Positions 25,450-35,273 are shown, counted from the first letter of the stretch. The stretch: 64,000 nt of DNA from Desulfopila inferna (GCF_016919005.1 NZ_JAFFQE010000002.1:806001-870000), one strand, 5' to 3'. Notes: a model not told the origin generated them from the sequence alone. A program made the numbers and translations.

Positions 25450-26922
25450 ATGCCTAACGCAGATTTCCTATCCACAGAAAAAACGGTTTGCTTTCTTCTC
25501 ACTTTTCTCTGTCTTATTTTGCCGCAACAGGTGCTTGCCCAAGCCCCCGACCGCTTCGATGAGGAGGAACTCCTCGCGGCAAACAGCACCTTTACAGGGG
25601 ATCTCGAGGCGATGGTCGAACGAGGGTTTATACGGTTACTTATACCGTATAATCGTAGCTTCTTCTTCTTTGACGGTGCTGAGCCCAAAGGGATAAGCTA
25701 CGAAAGTGCCAAACTCTTCGATCAGTTTCTCAACAAAAAGCTGGGGGCCGGGACACGCAAAACACATATGCTCATCATTCCCACTCCGCGGGATGAGCTT
25801 TTCCCATGGCTGGTCGAGGGTAGAGGCGATATCGCCATTGGCAATCTGACCATCACCGACGAAAGATTGAAACACGTCGATTTCAGCGATCCTTTTGCCA
25901 TTAATATCAAAGAGATTCTGGTGACACACCGCCGCCAGGAGAAACTCGCCAACCTCTTCGATCTTGCCGGCATGGAGATTCATGTGCGTAAGTCGAGCAG
26001 TTACTTCGAGCACCTCGATCTTCTCAACGAAACGTTTGCCGGGGCCGGCAAGAAGCCCATTACCATCATTGAAGCCAATGAACACCTCGAAGACTCCGAT
26101 CTTCTGGAAATGGTCAATGCCGATCTCATTCCGGCAGTCATCGTTGACGAGCATAAAGCAAAATTCTGGCAGAACATATTGACAAACATTCTCCTGCACC
26201 AGGATATCGCCATCAACAGCGGGGGACGGATAGGCTGGGGCCTTCGCAAAAACAGCCCGAAACTGAAAGCTGTCATCAACGAGTACGCCGCAGGCCACAA
26301 AAAGGGAACCCTGCTTGGCAATGTAATCATAAACCGGTACCTCAAAAACACCGATTACATAAGCAATATCGCCGCAGATGAGGATACCGCCAGATTCCAA
26401 AACACTGTCGACCTGTTCAAGAAATACGGCGGCAAATATTCCTTCGACCACCTGATGCTGGTCGCGCTCGCCTACCAGGAATCAAGACTCAACCAGGAGC
26501 TCACCAGTGATGCCGGCGCGGTCGGCATCATGCAGATGCTCCCCTCCACGGCCGGAGATGCGCATGTGGGCATAGCCAATATCGAGAAACTCGAACCAAA
26601 CATCCATGCCGGGGTCAAATACCTGCGTTTCCTCTCAGACACCTATTTCCCCGCAGATCAGGGGTTCGACCCGCTTAACAGGGCATTCTTCACCTTCGCT
26701 GCCTATAACGCCGGCCCCGCCAAGGTTGCGTCTCTGCGCAGGGAGGCTGCGAAGATGGGTCTTGATCCCAATACCTGGTTCAACAATGTGGAAATTGTCG
26801 CGGCGAAACGGATCGGCAGAGAAACGGTGCAGTACGTCAGTAATATCTTGAAGTATTATGTAGCATATAAACTTCTCGAAGACCGGCTTGAGGAACAGGC
26901 GGATACTCCGCCGGCACGCTGA
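25450..26922 (+). CDS. mltF: MltF-like lytic transglycosylase with solute-binding domain
   Basis: A 490-residue exported protein. Signal peptide to about residue 30 (ending QQVLA), then a periplasmic solute-binding domain (LIPYNRSFFFFDG, GRGDIAIGNLTIT), then an SLT domain with catalytic Glu in ALAYQESRLNQ near residue 342, AVGIMQMLPSTA and FAAYNAGPAKV. This is the MltF architecture, cutting peptidoglycan glycan strands with the binding domain acting as regulator, perhaps by sensing muropeptides. No strong ribosome binding site precedes the ATG. Confidence 0.9.
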   Translation: MPNADFLSTEKTVCFLLTFLCLILPQQVLAQAPDRFDEEELLAANSTFTGDLEAMVERGFIRLLIPYNRSFFFFDGAEPKGISYESAKLFDQFLNKKLGAGTRKTHMLIIPTPRDELFPWLVEGRGDIAIGNLTITDERLKHVDFSDPFAINIKEILVTHRRQEKLANLFDLAGMEIHVRKSSSYFEHLDLLNETFAGAGKKPITIIEANEHLEDSDLLEMVNADLIPAVIVDEHKAKFWQNILTNILLHQDIAINSGGRIGWGLRKNSPKLKAVINEYAAGHKKGTLLGNVIINRYLKNTDYISNIAADEDTARFQNTVDLFKKYGGKYSFDHLMLVALAYQESRLNQELTSDAGAVGIMQMLPSTAGDAHVGIANIEKLEPNIHAGVKYLRFLSDTYFPADQGFDPLNRAFFTFAAYNAGPAKVASLRREAAKMGLDPNTWFNNVEIVAAKRIGRETVQYVSNILKYYVAYKLLEDRLEEQADTPPAR

Positions 26923-27036
26923 GGAGTGGTCGATAATCCAGCCTTGGCTGATTGCAGGCTGCTGTGGGCCGGGCGGCCTTTGCCTTACGTGAAATCGCTT
27001 TCTCCAACCTGATTAATAAAGGGGAAAAATGAGCCT

Positions 27037-29061
27037 ATGAAGACCCCACCGCTCACGCTTATTGAACAGAATACCGAACGACTGCGATTTGAGGCGCTTC
27101 TTGTCGATATTTCAACCAAATATATCAATTTGCCCATTGATCGAATAGATGCCGAAATCGAAGAAGATCAACGGCGTATTTGTAAATGTCTCAACATTGA
27201 CCTCTCTACACTCTGGCAGTGGGAAGACGAGTTGCGTCGTTTTCTTGTATTGACGCATCTCTACTCCCCTCCAGACGGTCCGGTACGCCCCGAAAGAGTA
27301 GAGGCGCAGACTTCGTTTCCCTGGATACTGCAACAGATGGAATTGGGAAGGACACTTACTCTTACAACTGAGGAAATGGTGCCGGAGGCGGCTGTCGATA
27401 AGGAATCAAGACGTTTCTATGGTGTGAAATCTGCTGTGGTCACACCTCTTTCTGTGGGAGGCGGCTCACTGATAGGCATACTAAGCTTCGATACGCTGCG
27501 GGATGAACGCCACTGGTCGGAAGATATTATCAAACGGCTGGTACTGGTTGCCCAGGTCTTCAGCAACGCCCTGTCACGCAAGGGAATGGAAAAAGCTCTG
27601 CGCAGTAGCGAAGCCCGCCTCAGCCTCGCTGCCGATTCAGCCGAAGCCGGCCTCTGGGAGTATAATGTCGAAACCGGACTCTTCTGGGCCACGCAGCGGG
27701 CCCTGGAGATCTTCGAGCATACCTCTCGCAGCGAGCCGCTGTCCATGCATAAGGTGGAGCAGCTTATCCACCCTGAAGATCTGGAGCGCGTGCGCCTGGC
27801 CGTGGACCAGGCTTTTGAAAACAACAGTTCAATCGACATTGAATACCGTGTACAGGCAAGCGACAAATCCTTGAAATGGATACATTCCAGAGGAGAACCC
27901 TACAGCAATACCGACGGCATTCCAGTCCGTCTGCTTGGAATCTCCACAGACATCACAGACCGTAAACTGTTCGAACTTAAACTGAAAATCAGCGAGGAAC
28001 GCTTAGCCTCCGCCATCGACATTGCCGAACTCGGCTTCTATGAAATGGTTGAGGAATATAATGTGCTGTTCATGGATAACAGAATACGCAGCTTGCTGGG
28101 GGTATCCCGCGGAGAAAGGGAGAAGCGCCGGTTCTGGCTGGAACATATACATGAAGACGATGCCGACTATGTCGACGATGTCATCGGCAGGGTGCTGACA
28201 GGAGGAGTCAACCGTTTCAATCTTCAATATCGATACCGCCACCCCGAGCGGGGGACAGTCTGGCTTCATCATCTCTCCCGGGTATTGGCAAGAGATTCCG
28301 ATGGATTGGCCACCCGTGTCATCGGCGTCATGCAGGACATCACCGAGCGAAAAAAGGCCGAATTTTCTCTGATCGAGAGCAAAAAGACACTCAAGAATCA
28401 TCAGAAAGATCTTCAAAGACTTGCCGGACGACTGATTGCCGTTCAGGAGGAGGAGATGCGCAGGCTCTCCAGGGAACTGCATGACGATTTGACGCAGAGA
28501 CTGGCTGTACTTGCCATCGAATGCGGCAAGCTGGAGCTGCAGCAAGACAGACAACCTGATGACCGCAAAGCCCTTATTCGCATCAAGGAGCAACTGATTG
28601 CCGTATCCCAGGACGTCCACAGCATGTCGCGGCAGCTCCATCCGACGATCATCTCGGACCTTGGACTGGTCAGTGCCATAGAAGAAGAGGTGGCAATGAT
28701 AACCCGGCGGGAAGGCATCGAAATAGCGTTCGAGCATACCCAGCTGCCTGAAGATATTTCCGAGGATATTTCGCTGTGCCTCTACCGGATTATCCAGGAA
28801 GGACTCAAAAATGTGGTGTGCCACGCCGAGTCCGAGGGTTGTGAGCTTGTATTGCACACCGATGAATGCGGCTACCGTCTAACCATAGGCGATAACGGCA
28901 TTGGTTTCGACCATCGCCAGGTAAAGCACAAGCCCGGGCTGGGGCTGTCGAGCATGCGGGAGCGGGTGCTGCTGGTCAACGGGACGCTCCAGATAGATTC
29001 CCGCCCGGGAAAAGGCACAACCGTTCATGTCGCCATACCATTTGAAGGGAATACATCATGA
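27037..29061 (+). CDS. GAF-PAS-PAS sensor histidine kinase (NarL/LuxR type)
   Basis: A 674-residue kinase with no membrane segment: GAF domain about residues 35-190, PAS/PAC about 195-315 (ending LLGISTDITDRK), second PAS/PAC about 320-440 (ending VIGVMQDITERKKAE), HisKA_3 with phospho-His in SRELHDDLTQRL near residue 482, and HATPase_c with GDNGIGFD and GLGLSSMRERV. The soluble sensory part suggests an intracellular signal. It overlaps the response-regulator gene by four bases. A three-codon frame (ATG AGC CTA TGA at 27029-27040) with its own GGGG site overlaps the start, so initiation may be coupled to it. Confidence 0.93.
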   Translation: MKTPPLTLIEQNTERLRFEALLVDISTKYINLPIDRIDAEIEEDQRRICKCLNIDLSTLWQWEDELRRFLVLTHLYSPPDGPVRPERVEAQTSFPWILQQMELGRTLTLTTEEMVPEAAVDKESRRFYGVKSAVVTPLSVGGGSLIGILSFDTLRDERHWSEDIIKRLVLVAQVFSNALSRKGMEKALRSSEARLSLAADSAEAGLWEYNVETGLFWATQRALEIFEHTSRSEPLSMHKVEQLIHPEDLERVRLAVDQAFENNSSIDIEYRVQASDKSLKWIHSRGEPYSNTDGIPVRLLGISTDITDRKLFELKLKISEERLASAIDIAELGFYEMVEEYNVLFMDNRIRSLLGVSRGEREKRRFWLEHIHEDDADYVDDVIGRVLTGGVNRFNLQYRYRHPERGTVWLHHLSRVLARDSDGLATRVIGVMQDITERKKAEFSLIESKKTLKNHQKDLQRLAGRLIAVQEEEMRRLSRELHDDLTQRLAVLAIECGKLELQQDRQPDDRKALIRIKEQLIAVSQDVHSMSRQLHPTIISDLGLVSAIEEEVAMITRREGIEIAFEHTQLPEDISEDISLCLYRIIQEGLKNVVCHAESEGCELVLHTDECGYRLTIGDNGIGFDHRQVKHKPGLGLSSMRERVLLVNGTLQIDSRPGKGTTVHVAIPFEGNTS

Positions 29062-29699
29062 AACGTCCAAGGATAATACTAGCCGACGACCACAGTATCG
29101 TCGCCGAAGGTTTGCGGAGCCTGATCGAACCCGAATTTGATATCGTCAAAATTGTCGTCGACGGCCGGGCACTGATTGATGCCGTTGATACCCTTCGCCC
29201 GGACGTGATCATCGTCGATATATCCATGCCGCTACTCAACGGAATCGACGCCGTCAAACAGATCCGCAAAACCAACGAAGAGGTCAAGATTATTTTTCTT
29301 ACCATGCACCCCGATGTGGCCTATGCCGTCAGTGCCCTGGCAGCCGGTGCTCAGGGGTATGTCTTGAAACATTCCGCCCCGCACGAGTTGGGTGAGGCGA
29401 TACGTAAGGCCCTTCGCGGCAAGACCTACATCACCTCGAGTCTCCAGCGAACCCTTCAGGAAACCCACAAGGATCATTCAAAAATGCGTCACAAGGAGTC
29501 TTCTCTTTTGACTAAAAGACAGCGCGAAGTACTGCAGCTGTTGGCGGAGGGTTATTCCGTCAAGGAAATCGCCTCCATGTTGGATATTTCCTCACGGACG
29601 GTGGAATTTCATAAATACCAGATGATGAAGGACATCGGCCTGAAAACCGTCGCCGATCTTATTCGTTATGCCATCAAGCATGGCATTGCCTCTCCCTAG
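29058..29699 (+). CDS. NarL/FixJ-family response regulator
   Basis: A 213-residue partner of the preceding kinase. Receiver domain with acidic pair in ILADDHSIV, phospho-acceptor Asp near residue 54 in VIIVDISMP, and Lys in YVLKHSAP; then a LuxR-type helix-turn-helix (LTKRQREVLQLLAEGYS, LDISSRTVEFHKYQMM). ATGA overlap with the kinase gene shows coupling. A terminator-like hairpin follows at 29716. The downstream DUF3604-HupE operon starts 420 bases later and is a natural regulatory target, which is inference. Confidence 0.95.
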   Translation: MKRPRIILADDHSIVAEGLRSLIEPEFDIVKIVVDGRALIDAVDTLRPDVIIVDISMPLLNGIDAVKQIRKTNEEVKIIFLTMHPDVAYAVSALAAGAQGYVLKHSAPHELGEAIRKALRGKTYITSSLQRTLQETHKDHSKMRHKESSLLTKRQREVLQLLAEGYSVKEIASMLDISSRTVEFHKYQMMKDIGLKTVADLIRYAIKHGIASP

Positions 29700-29715
29700 C
29701 AAATTCTTTTTACTG

Positions 29716-29749
29716 AAAACCTGGTAATTTTCCCAGTTATTCTTTTTTT
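29716..29749 (+). terminator. Terminator after the two-component genes
   Basis: CTGG (29721-29724) pairs with CCAG (29733-29736) inside AAC/GTT flanks, followed by TTATTCTTTTTTT. The stem is short. The same hairpin with its flanks recurs at 35274-35307 after the HupE genes. Confidence 0.5.
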
Positions 29750-29865
29750 CCCCTTCAGCTATCATTAGCTATCAGAGCGGTTAGCTTCGCTGTTTCTGCA
29801 TTGCAACTGGCTGTTTTCTTGCCTCATAGAAGGGCGAATACACATCGTTCTCGAGGGAGGCAGCA

Positions 29866-30084
29866 ATGGTCAAACAGGAACACGCACTTCTGGCCGAATA
29901 GCACTATACCAAGCTCGGTGGTTATGCTGGACAGTTTCGATACAGGGGCAGGGGCTTTGTCCTGAAATGAACGGGAATCGATGACCTTGCCCAGGCCATA
30001 GAGGTCGTCCATCAGGGGATGGCGATTTGCCGCCCTGCGATCCGCACCAAAAAACATGATGAGCACACGAATGATCAAAAATGA
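29866..30084 (+). pseudogene. Dead copy of the orphan receiver gene
   Basis: The sequence begins ATGGTCAAACAGG after GAGGGAGGCAGCA and stays similar to the intact receiver gene at 35460 for about 12 codons (shared CTTCTGGCCGA), stops at TAG, then rejoins it near its C-terminus (GFVLK, then IDDLAQAIEVVHQG) with an in-frame TGA between. The middle of the receiver domain, including the phospho-acceptor Asp, is deleted. Leader and terminator sequences upstream are also duplicated. It is the relic of a segmental duplication. Confidence 0.75.
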
Positions 30085-30119
30085 TTGAGACATAGAATAT
30101 TAATTCACATGGAGGAATC

Positions 30120-32063
30120 ATGAAGCATGGTAAATTGGTTTTCGGACTCACTTGTATTCTCGGCCTCACCATCTTCCAGTCAGCTTCAGCTGCTGATAAA
30201 GGGGTGGGGGTATCAAACACCGTAACCAAGGAAAAGGTCGAAAAGGTTTTCCCGCAAAAGCCGTCGTATTCACCCTATGCGGGACGCAACTTCCCCACAC
30301 GGCCCTACTTCGGCGACACTCATCTGCACACTGGTTTTTCCATGGACGCCGGTGCCTTCGGAGCCAGGCTGACTCCTGCCGATGCATATCGATTTGCCAG
30401 GGGAGATGAATTGCAGTCCAATACCGGCCAACCGGTCAAGCTGTCCCGACCGCTCGATTTTCTCGTTGTTGCCGATCACTCCGACGGCATGGGCTTCTTT
30501 CCGCTGCTCATGAGCGGTGACCGGAAACTGCTGGCTACGGATCAGGGCCGAAAGTGGTACGACCAGATAAAATCCGGCAAAGGGGCCGATGCTGCAATAG
30601 ATATTATCGTCAGCTTTGGTAAGGGAGAGATGCCGGATGGATTTCCCCTCCCCGGTACCAAGGCCTATCGCTCGGCCTGGCAACAGACCATAGACGCTGC
30701 TGAACAGTACAACGATCCCGGAAGGTTCACTGCCTTTATCGGTTTCGAGTGGACTTCAAACACCGGCGGCAACAACCTCCACCGCAACATCCTCTTTCGA
30801 GAAAACGGCAACAAGGCAAGTCTTGTAGAACCTTATACCACCATGAAACCCCTGGGAAGCGATAATCCTGAAGATCTGTGGAAATGGATGACGACCGCTG
30901 AGGAAAAAACCGGCAGCGATGTGCTGGCCATCGCCCACAATGGCAACCTGAGCAATGGCCTCATGTTCCCCACTATTGAGGCATTCGGGAAGAAAATCGA
31001 CAAAGACTATGTTTCAACCCGAGCCAAGTGGGAACCGCTGTATGAAATGACACAAACCAAGGGTACTGGTGAAGCACACCCCTATCTTTCACCCAATGAC
31101 GAGTTCGCTGACTTTGAGATATGGGACAAGGCCAACCTCGATGGCACCGTACCCAAAAAAAAGGAAATGCTTGAATATGAATATGCCCGTTCGGCCCTGA
31201 AAAACGGCCTCGTGCTTGAAGAAAAACTCGGCACAAACCCATACAAGTTCGGCATGATAGGCAGCAGCGACGCCCATACCGGCCTTGCTGCCATGGAGGA
31301 GGAGAACTTCTTTGGTAAGACCGCACCACAGGAGCCAGGACCGGAACGTATGACAAAAGCCTTTGTTAGCAATCCACAAACCGGTGTGACAGTCATGGAC
31401 TGGGAGGTCGGCGCTTCCGGGTATGCTGCGGTCTGGGCCATGGAAAACTCCCGCGCCGCGCTCTTTGACGCTATGGAGCGAAAAGAAACCTATGCCACCA
31501 CCGGTCCACGTATGTTAGTTCGTTTTTTCGGCGGTTGGGACTTCAAACCAGAAGATGCCCATAACCGGTTGCCGGCCGACATCGGTTACGCCAAGGGCGT
31601 GCCCATGGGTGGCGATCTTACAGCTGCTCCTTCCGGCAAAGCTCCCACGTTTATTGCCGCCGCCCTCAAAGACCCTCTCGGCGCCAACCTCGACCGCATC
31701 CAGATCATTAAGGGCTGGGTCGACAAAGATGGCAAACTGCATGAGCGGGTCCATGATGTGGCGGTTTCCGACGGCCGTGAGATCGATGAAGATGGCCGCT
31801 GTATGACTCCGGTAGGCAGCACGGTGGATCTGGAGAACGCAACTTGGACAAATACCATAGGCGACCCGGAACTGATTGCGGTATGGCAGGATCCTGATTT
31901 CGATCCCAATCTTCGGGCCGTCTACTATGTTCGTGTCCTGGAAATTCCGACACCACGCTGGACCGCCTATGATGCAAAGCGATTGGGCACAAAGCCGGTG
32001 GAGGGAACAACCATGACCCTGCAGGAACGGGCCTACACCTCGCCGATCTGGTATACGCCGTAA
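30120..32063 (+). CDS. Exported DUF3604 protein
   Basis: A 647-residue protein with a clear signal peptide (about 24 residues, ending SASA). The DUF3604 family resembles PHP-type metal phosphoesterases: YFGDTHLHTGFS (His-x-His) near residue 65, VVADHSDGMGF near 118, AIAHNGN near 273 and IGSSDAHTG near 380 supply the metal ligands. It should be periplasmic. Substrate unknown. GGAGG precedes the ATG. It opens an operon with a PpiC-like isomerase and three HupE-family proteins, hinting at metal-dependent envelope chemistry. Confidence 0.85.
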   Translation: MKHGKLVFGLTCILGLTIFQSASAADKGVGVSNTVTKEKVEKVFPQKPSYSPYAGRNFPTRPYFGDTHLHTGFSMDAGAFGARLTPADAYRFARGDELQSNTGQPVKLSRPLDFLVVADHSDGMGFFPLLMSGDRKLLATDQGRKWYDQIKSGKGADAAIDIIVSFGKGEMPDGFPLPGTKAYRSAWQQTIDAAEQYNDPGRFTAFIGFEWTSNTGGNNLHRNILFRENGNKASLVEPYTTMKPLGSDNPEDLWKWMTTAEEKTGSDVLAIAHNGNLSNGLMFPTIEAFGKKIDKDYVSTRAKWEPLYEMTQTKGTGEAHPYLSPNDEFADFEIWDKANLDGTVPKKKEMLEYEYARSALKNGLVLEEKLGTNPYKFGMIGSSDAHTGLAAMEEENFFGKTAPQEPGPERMTKAFVSNPQTGVTVMDWEVGASGYAAVWAMENSRAALFDAMERKETYATTGPRMLVRFFGGWDFKPEDAHNRLPADIGYAKGVPMGGDLTAAPSGKAPTFIAAALKDPLGANLDRIQIIKGWVDKDGKLHERVHDVAVSDGREIDEDGRCMTPVGSTVDLENATWTNTIGDPELIAVWQDPDFDPNLRAVYYVRVLEIPTPRWTAYDAKRLGTKPVEGTTMTLQERAYTSPIWYTP

Positions 32064-32076
32064 AACACTGTAGATT

Positions 32077-32982
32077 ATGACAACACTGTTAAAATTCCTT
32101 AAAGAACCTCTGCTGCACTTTCTGCTGATTGGAGCGGGACTGTTTTTCCTGAGCGGGTACGGTAACGGCCCCGCTCCAATGCAGACCGGGCAGACAGGTG
32201 AATCTTCCACCGAGATTGTCGTTACTGGAAGCAATATTGACCAGTTGGTGGAGACTTTTAGTAAAACCTGGCAGCGAGAACCTACGCAGAAGGAAGAAGC
32301 CGGACTGATCGAGACATTTATCCGTGACGAAATCTATTATCGTCAAGCCAGGGCAATGGGGCTGGATCGTCAGGACCCCGTGATCAGGAGAAGAATGCGG
32401 CAGCAGATGGAGTTCATCTTCGAGGACATATCTTCCCAGGATGAGCCGACCGATGCAGAGCTGAGCACCTTCATGCTGGAGAATCCTGAACGTTACCTGA
32501 TAGATCCGCAGGTATCATTTCTTCATGTATACATTCGTACAGACGGAGCGGCGGCACAAGCAGGAAACGAGACCGTGCGGCTTCTCTCTCTGTTGCAAGA
32601 AGGTGCTGAACCCTCCACTTTAGGCGCTCCCTTTTTGCTGGGAAACGACATCCGTCTGTCACCTCTCTGGGAGATCAGCAACAGGTTCGGCGATGATTTT
32701 GGCAGGCGACTGCTGGAGGTGCAGCCCGGCAGATGGGAGGGGCCGCTGCCATCTGCCTATGGTCTCCATCTGGTATTCATCACAGATGTTAAAGAAAGCC
32801 GTCTTCCCCCCCTTGCTGAAGTGCGGGAAGTGGTTGCTCGTGACCTGATGCGCATGCGCCAGCAAATGCTCAAGGATGAAACCTACGCCAAACTGAAGGA
32901 AAAATATACGGTTGTTATCGAACAGCCACAGGAAGTGGTTGCCAATACAGCTGCGGAGGCGGCGATGGAGTCACCAAATTGA
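32077..32982 (+). CDS. Membrane-anchored parvulin-type prolyl isomerase
   Basis: A 301-residue protein with an N-terminal signal anchor (LLHFLLIGAGLFFLSGYG), a SurA/PpiC-like helical segment (EEAGLIETFIRDEIYYRQA) and a degenerate PPIase domain (VSFLHVYI, GRWEGPLPSAYGLHLVFI). Parvulins help fold exported proteins. The usual domain is partly eroded, so it may act mainly as a chaperone for operon partners. It starts 13 bases after DUF3604 and ends one base before the first HupE gene. Confidence 0.82.
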   Translation: MTTLLKFLKEPLLHFLLIGAGLFFLSGYGNGPAPMQTGQTGESSTEIVVTGSNIDQLVETFSKTWQREPTQKEEAGLIETFIRDEIYYRQARAMGLDRQDPVIRRRMRQQMEFIFEDISSQDEPTDAELSTFMLENPERYLIDPQVSFLHVYIRTDGAAAQAGNETVRLLSLLQEGAEPSTLGAPFLLGNDIRLSPLWEISNRFGDDFGRRLLEVQPGRWEGPLPSAYGLHLVFITDVKESRLPPLAEVREVVARDLMRMRQQMLKDETYAKLKEKYTVVIEQPQEVVANTAAEAAMESPN

Positions 32983-32983
32983 C

Positions 32984-33988
32984 ATGAGGCTGCTCTTCTT
33001 TTTTATACTGCTTTTTGGGCAATGTACTCTTTGTCTGGAGAGCTCTGCCCATGAGTCACAGCCCGGAACCCTGGAAATCCGGGAACGTGCCGACCAGCGC
33101 TATGAGCTGACATGGCGGGCGCCGATCTATTACGGCGGGCCCCATCCCGCCAGGCTCGAATTGCCGGAACTCTGGCGGGACACGATTGTTCCCGAAGAAA
33201 AGTTACTTCCAGACTCGCAGGTTTTCCGCCGTGTTGTAGCCCTGGATGGAAAAGGTGTTGATGGGAGTATTATCCGCTTTCCCGGTCTCGAGAAAACAAT
33301 AACCACAGTCTTTGTCCGCTTGATCCGACTCGACGGTACCTCAACAACGGAGGTTGTCAGACCCACCTTGCCCTCTGTGAGATTGCGCGGAGAACGTCCA
33401 GCGAATGTCGCAGCTTTTGAGTACACCGGATTGGGTTTTTACCATATCCTCCAGGGTATAGACCACTTGCTTTTCGTGCTCGGCCTGCTTCTCATCGTCA
33501 AAGGCAGAATGATGCTTGTCAAGACGATTACGGCTTTTACCGTTGCCCACAGTATAACGCTGGGTATTGCCACTCTCGGCTATGCCAGCGTACCGTTGGC
33601 GCCGCTCAATGCGGCAATTGCTCTTTCTATACTGTTTCTTGGCCCGGAAATAGTCCGTTCATGGAGAGGCCAGTCAAGCCTGACCATCCGCTATCCCTGG
33701 ATGGTGGCTTTTTTATTTGGACTGCTGCATGGGTTCGGTTTTGCAAGCGGACTGACAACTACAGGCATGCCGCAAGCGGAAATCCCCCTGGCGCTGCTTT
33801 TTTTTAATGTAGGCGTTGAATTTGGTCAGCTTGCCTTTGTGTTTACTGCGCTTGCGTTGGTCCCCTCATTTACAATCCTCGAGGTTCATTGGCCAAGGCC
33901 GGTTACAGCATTGCCAGGCTATGTTGTTGGCAGTCTCGGGGCATACTGGACCATTCAGCGAACTGTCATTCTTCTGGGGGTCGTATGA
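32984..33988 (+). CDS. HupE/UreJ_2-family membrane protein with exported N-domain
   Basis: A 334-residue protein. Signal peptide to about residue 22, a 130-residue extracytoplasmic beta-rich domain (GTLEIRERADQRYELTW), then six or seven membrane segments with the HupE-type signature FYHILQGIDHLLFVLGLLL and AHSITLGIATL. HupE relatives transport nickel or cobalt, but this long subgroup is not characterised in my knowledge. ATG 32984 was chosen over 32912 because it begins directly at the signal peptide. Stop overlaps the next start (ATGA). Confidence 0.82.
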   Translation: MRLLFFFILLFGQCTLCLESSAHESQPGTLEIRERADQRYELTWRAPIYYGGPHPARLELPELWRDTIVPEEKLLPDSQVFRRVVALDGKGVDGSIIRFPGLEKTITTVFVRLIRLDGTSTTEVVRPTLPSVRLRGERPANVAAFEYTGLGFYHILQGIDHLLFVLGLLLIVKGRMMLVKTITAFTVAHSITLGIATLGYASVPLAPLNAAIALSILFLGPEIVRSWRGQSSLTIRYPWMVAFLFGLLHGFGFASGLTTTGMPQAEIPLALLFFNVGVEFGQLAFVFTALALVPSFTILEVHWPRPVTALPGYVVGSLGAYWTIQRTVILLGVV

Positions 33989-34626
33989 TGAAAGAAACGA
34001 AAAATACAATTCACAGGAAAAGAAGATTTATGAGTATCAGTCTCTGGAAAATATTGGCGGCAATTGCTCTTTTGCTGATTCTTCCCTGGTCGGCTTTTGC
34101 GCATGTCCAGGGAGGTCAGGCGGCCGGGTTCATCACTGGCCTCGAGCATCCCTGGTCGGGGCTCGACCATGTCCTGGCCATGATTGCCGTCGGCCTGTGG
34201 GGTGCGCAGCTGGGCAATCCCGCCATCTGGATTCTGCCAGTCACCTTCCCCATTGTCATGTCCCTCGGGGCGATGATGGGGCTTTTGGGGATACCGGTTC
34301 CCGGTATCGAGATCGGTATCGCCCTGTCGGCCATCCTCCTCGGCATCATGGTGTTGGGAGAAGTTCGGCCCAAGCTTGCCTTTGCCGCAACTTTGGTCGG
34401 CTTTTTTGCAATTTTTCACGGTCATGCCCATGGCACTGAGCTGCCGGCGGGGCAGAGCGGCCAGCTCTACTCCATTGGTTTCGTAATGGCCACCGGCTGT
34501 CTGCATGGCCTGGGTATTCTTGTAGGCGTTATTCACCGCTGGCCCATGGGCAAGCTGATCCTGCGCGGTTCCGGCGGACTGATCACCTGTATGGGCATAC
34601 TTTTCCTTTGGCAGGCACTGGCATGA
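33985..34626 (+). CDS. HupE/UreJ-family metal transporter
   Basis: A 213-residue membrane protein. After a basic leader and signal (ending WSAFA) comes the HupE signature HPWSGLDHVLAMIAVGLWGAQ, then FHGHAHGTELP and CLHGLGILVGV; His-rich motifs in these loops bind Ni or Co in the family. About six membrane segments. The start at 33985 overlaps the previous stop; an alternative ATG at 34030 starts directly at the signal. Stop overlaps the next gene by four bases. Confidence 0.88.
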   Translation: MMKETKNTIHRKRRFMSISLWKILAAIALLLILPWSAFAHVQGGQAAGFITGLEHPWSGLDHVLAMIAVGLWGAQLGNPAIWILPVTFPIVMSLGAMMGLLGIPVPGIEIGIALSAILLGIMVLGEVRPKLAFAATLVGFFAIFHGHAHGTELPAGQSGQLYSIGFVMATGCLHGLGILVGVIHRWPMGKLILRGSGGLITCMGILFLWQALA

Positions 34627-35240
34627 AGCGATCGTTTTCGCCATACTGGCTACTGCTGCCAGTGGTGTCCATGGTGGCGGTTATCCTGCACCCGGTACGC
34701 GCCGCGGCCCACCTGGTGACCACGGGTATGGGACCGGTATATGACGGTATCGGCCATCTGCTGCTCACTCCGGAGGATCTTATCATCGCCCTGGCTCTTG
34801 CTCTTTATGGCGGATTGCTGGGGACGACTCACGGAAGGCATGCCCTGTTCCTGGTGCCGGCGGCCTGGTTTGTCGGCGGGCTTTTCGGGATGCAGACGGC
34901 ACCACTCCCTGATTTTCCGGTGGCCGCCCTGTCATTTCTCCTTCTTGGATTGCTGATCGCCGCCGACCTCCGTCTTCCGCTGTCAGCCTTCACCATTACG
35001 GCCGTTGCTGTCAGCCTGACGCACGGCTTTTTAAACGGCATCGCCCTGAAGAGCGGCCCGGCAGGTTTGGGGCTTATCGGTATTACGGCAGCCCTTTTTA
35101 TTCTGGTGACACTGGTTTCCGCCTTAGTTGTGTCACTTCGGCCACCATGGTCCAGGATAGCTGTACGTGTCATGGGCGGTTGGGTTGCTGCGGTCGGTGT
35201 ATTGATGATCGGTTGGTTCGTGCGGGGCAATATGGCATAA
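34623..35240 (+). CDS. Third HupE-like membrane protein, degenerate motif
   Basis: A 205-residue membrane protein. Signal peptide to about residue 30, then GPVYDGIGHLLLTPEDLIIALA in place of the HupE signature, retaining one His and acidic residues but not the full HxxxGxDH. LTHGFLNGIALKSG in the second half matches the second HupE His region. It probably pairs with the preceding transporter or forms a heteromer. ATG overlaps the upstream stop. Ends the operon; a terminator follows. Confidence 0.75.
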   Translation: MKRSFSPYWLLLPVVSMVAVILHPVRAAAHLVTTGMGPVYDGIGHLLLTPEDLIIALALALYGGLLGTTHGRHALFLVPAAWFVGGLFGMQTAPLPDFPVAALSFLLLGLLIAADLRLPLSAFTITAVAVSLTHGFLNGIALKSGPAGLGLIGITAALFILVTLVSALVVSLRPPWSRIAVRVMGGWVAAVGVLMIGWFVRGNMA

Positions 35241-35273
35241 ACCCTCCATAGGCTCCTAGCACATCATTTTATT

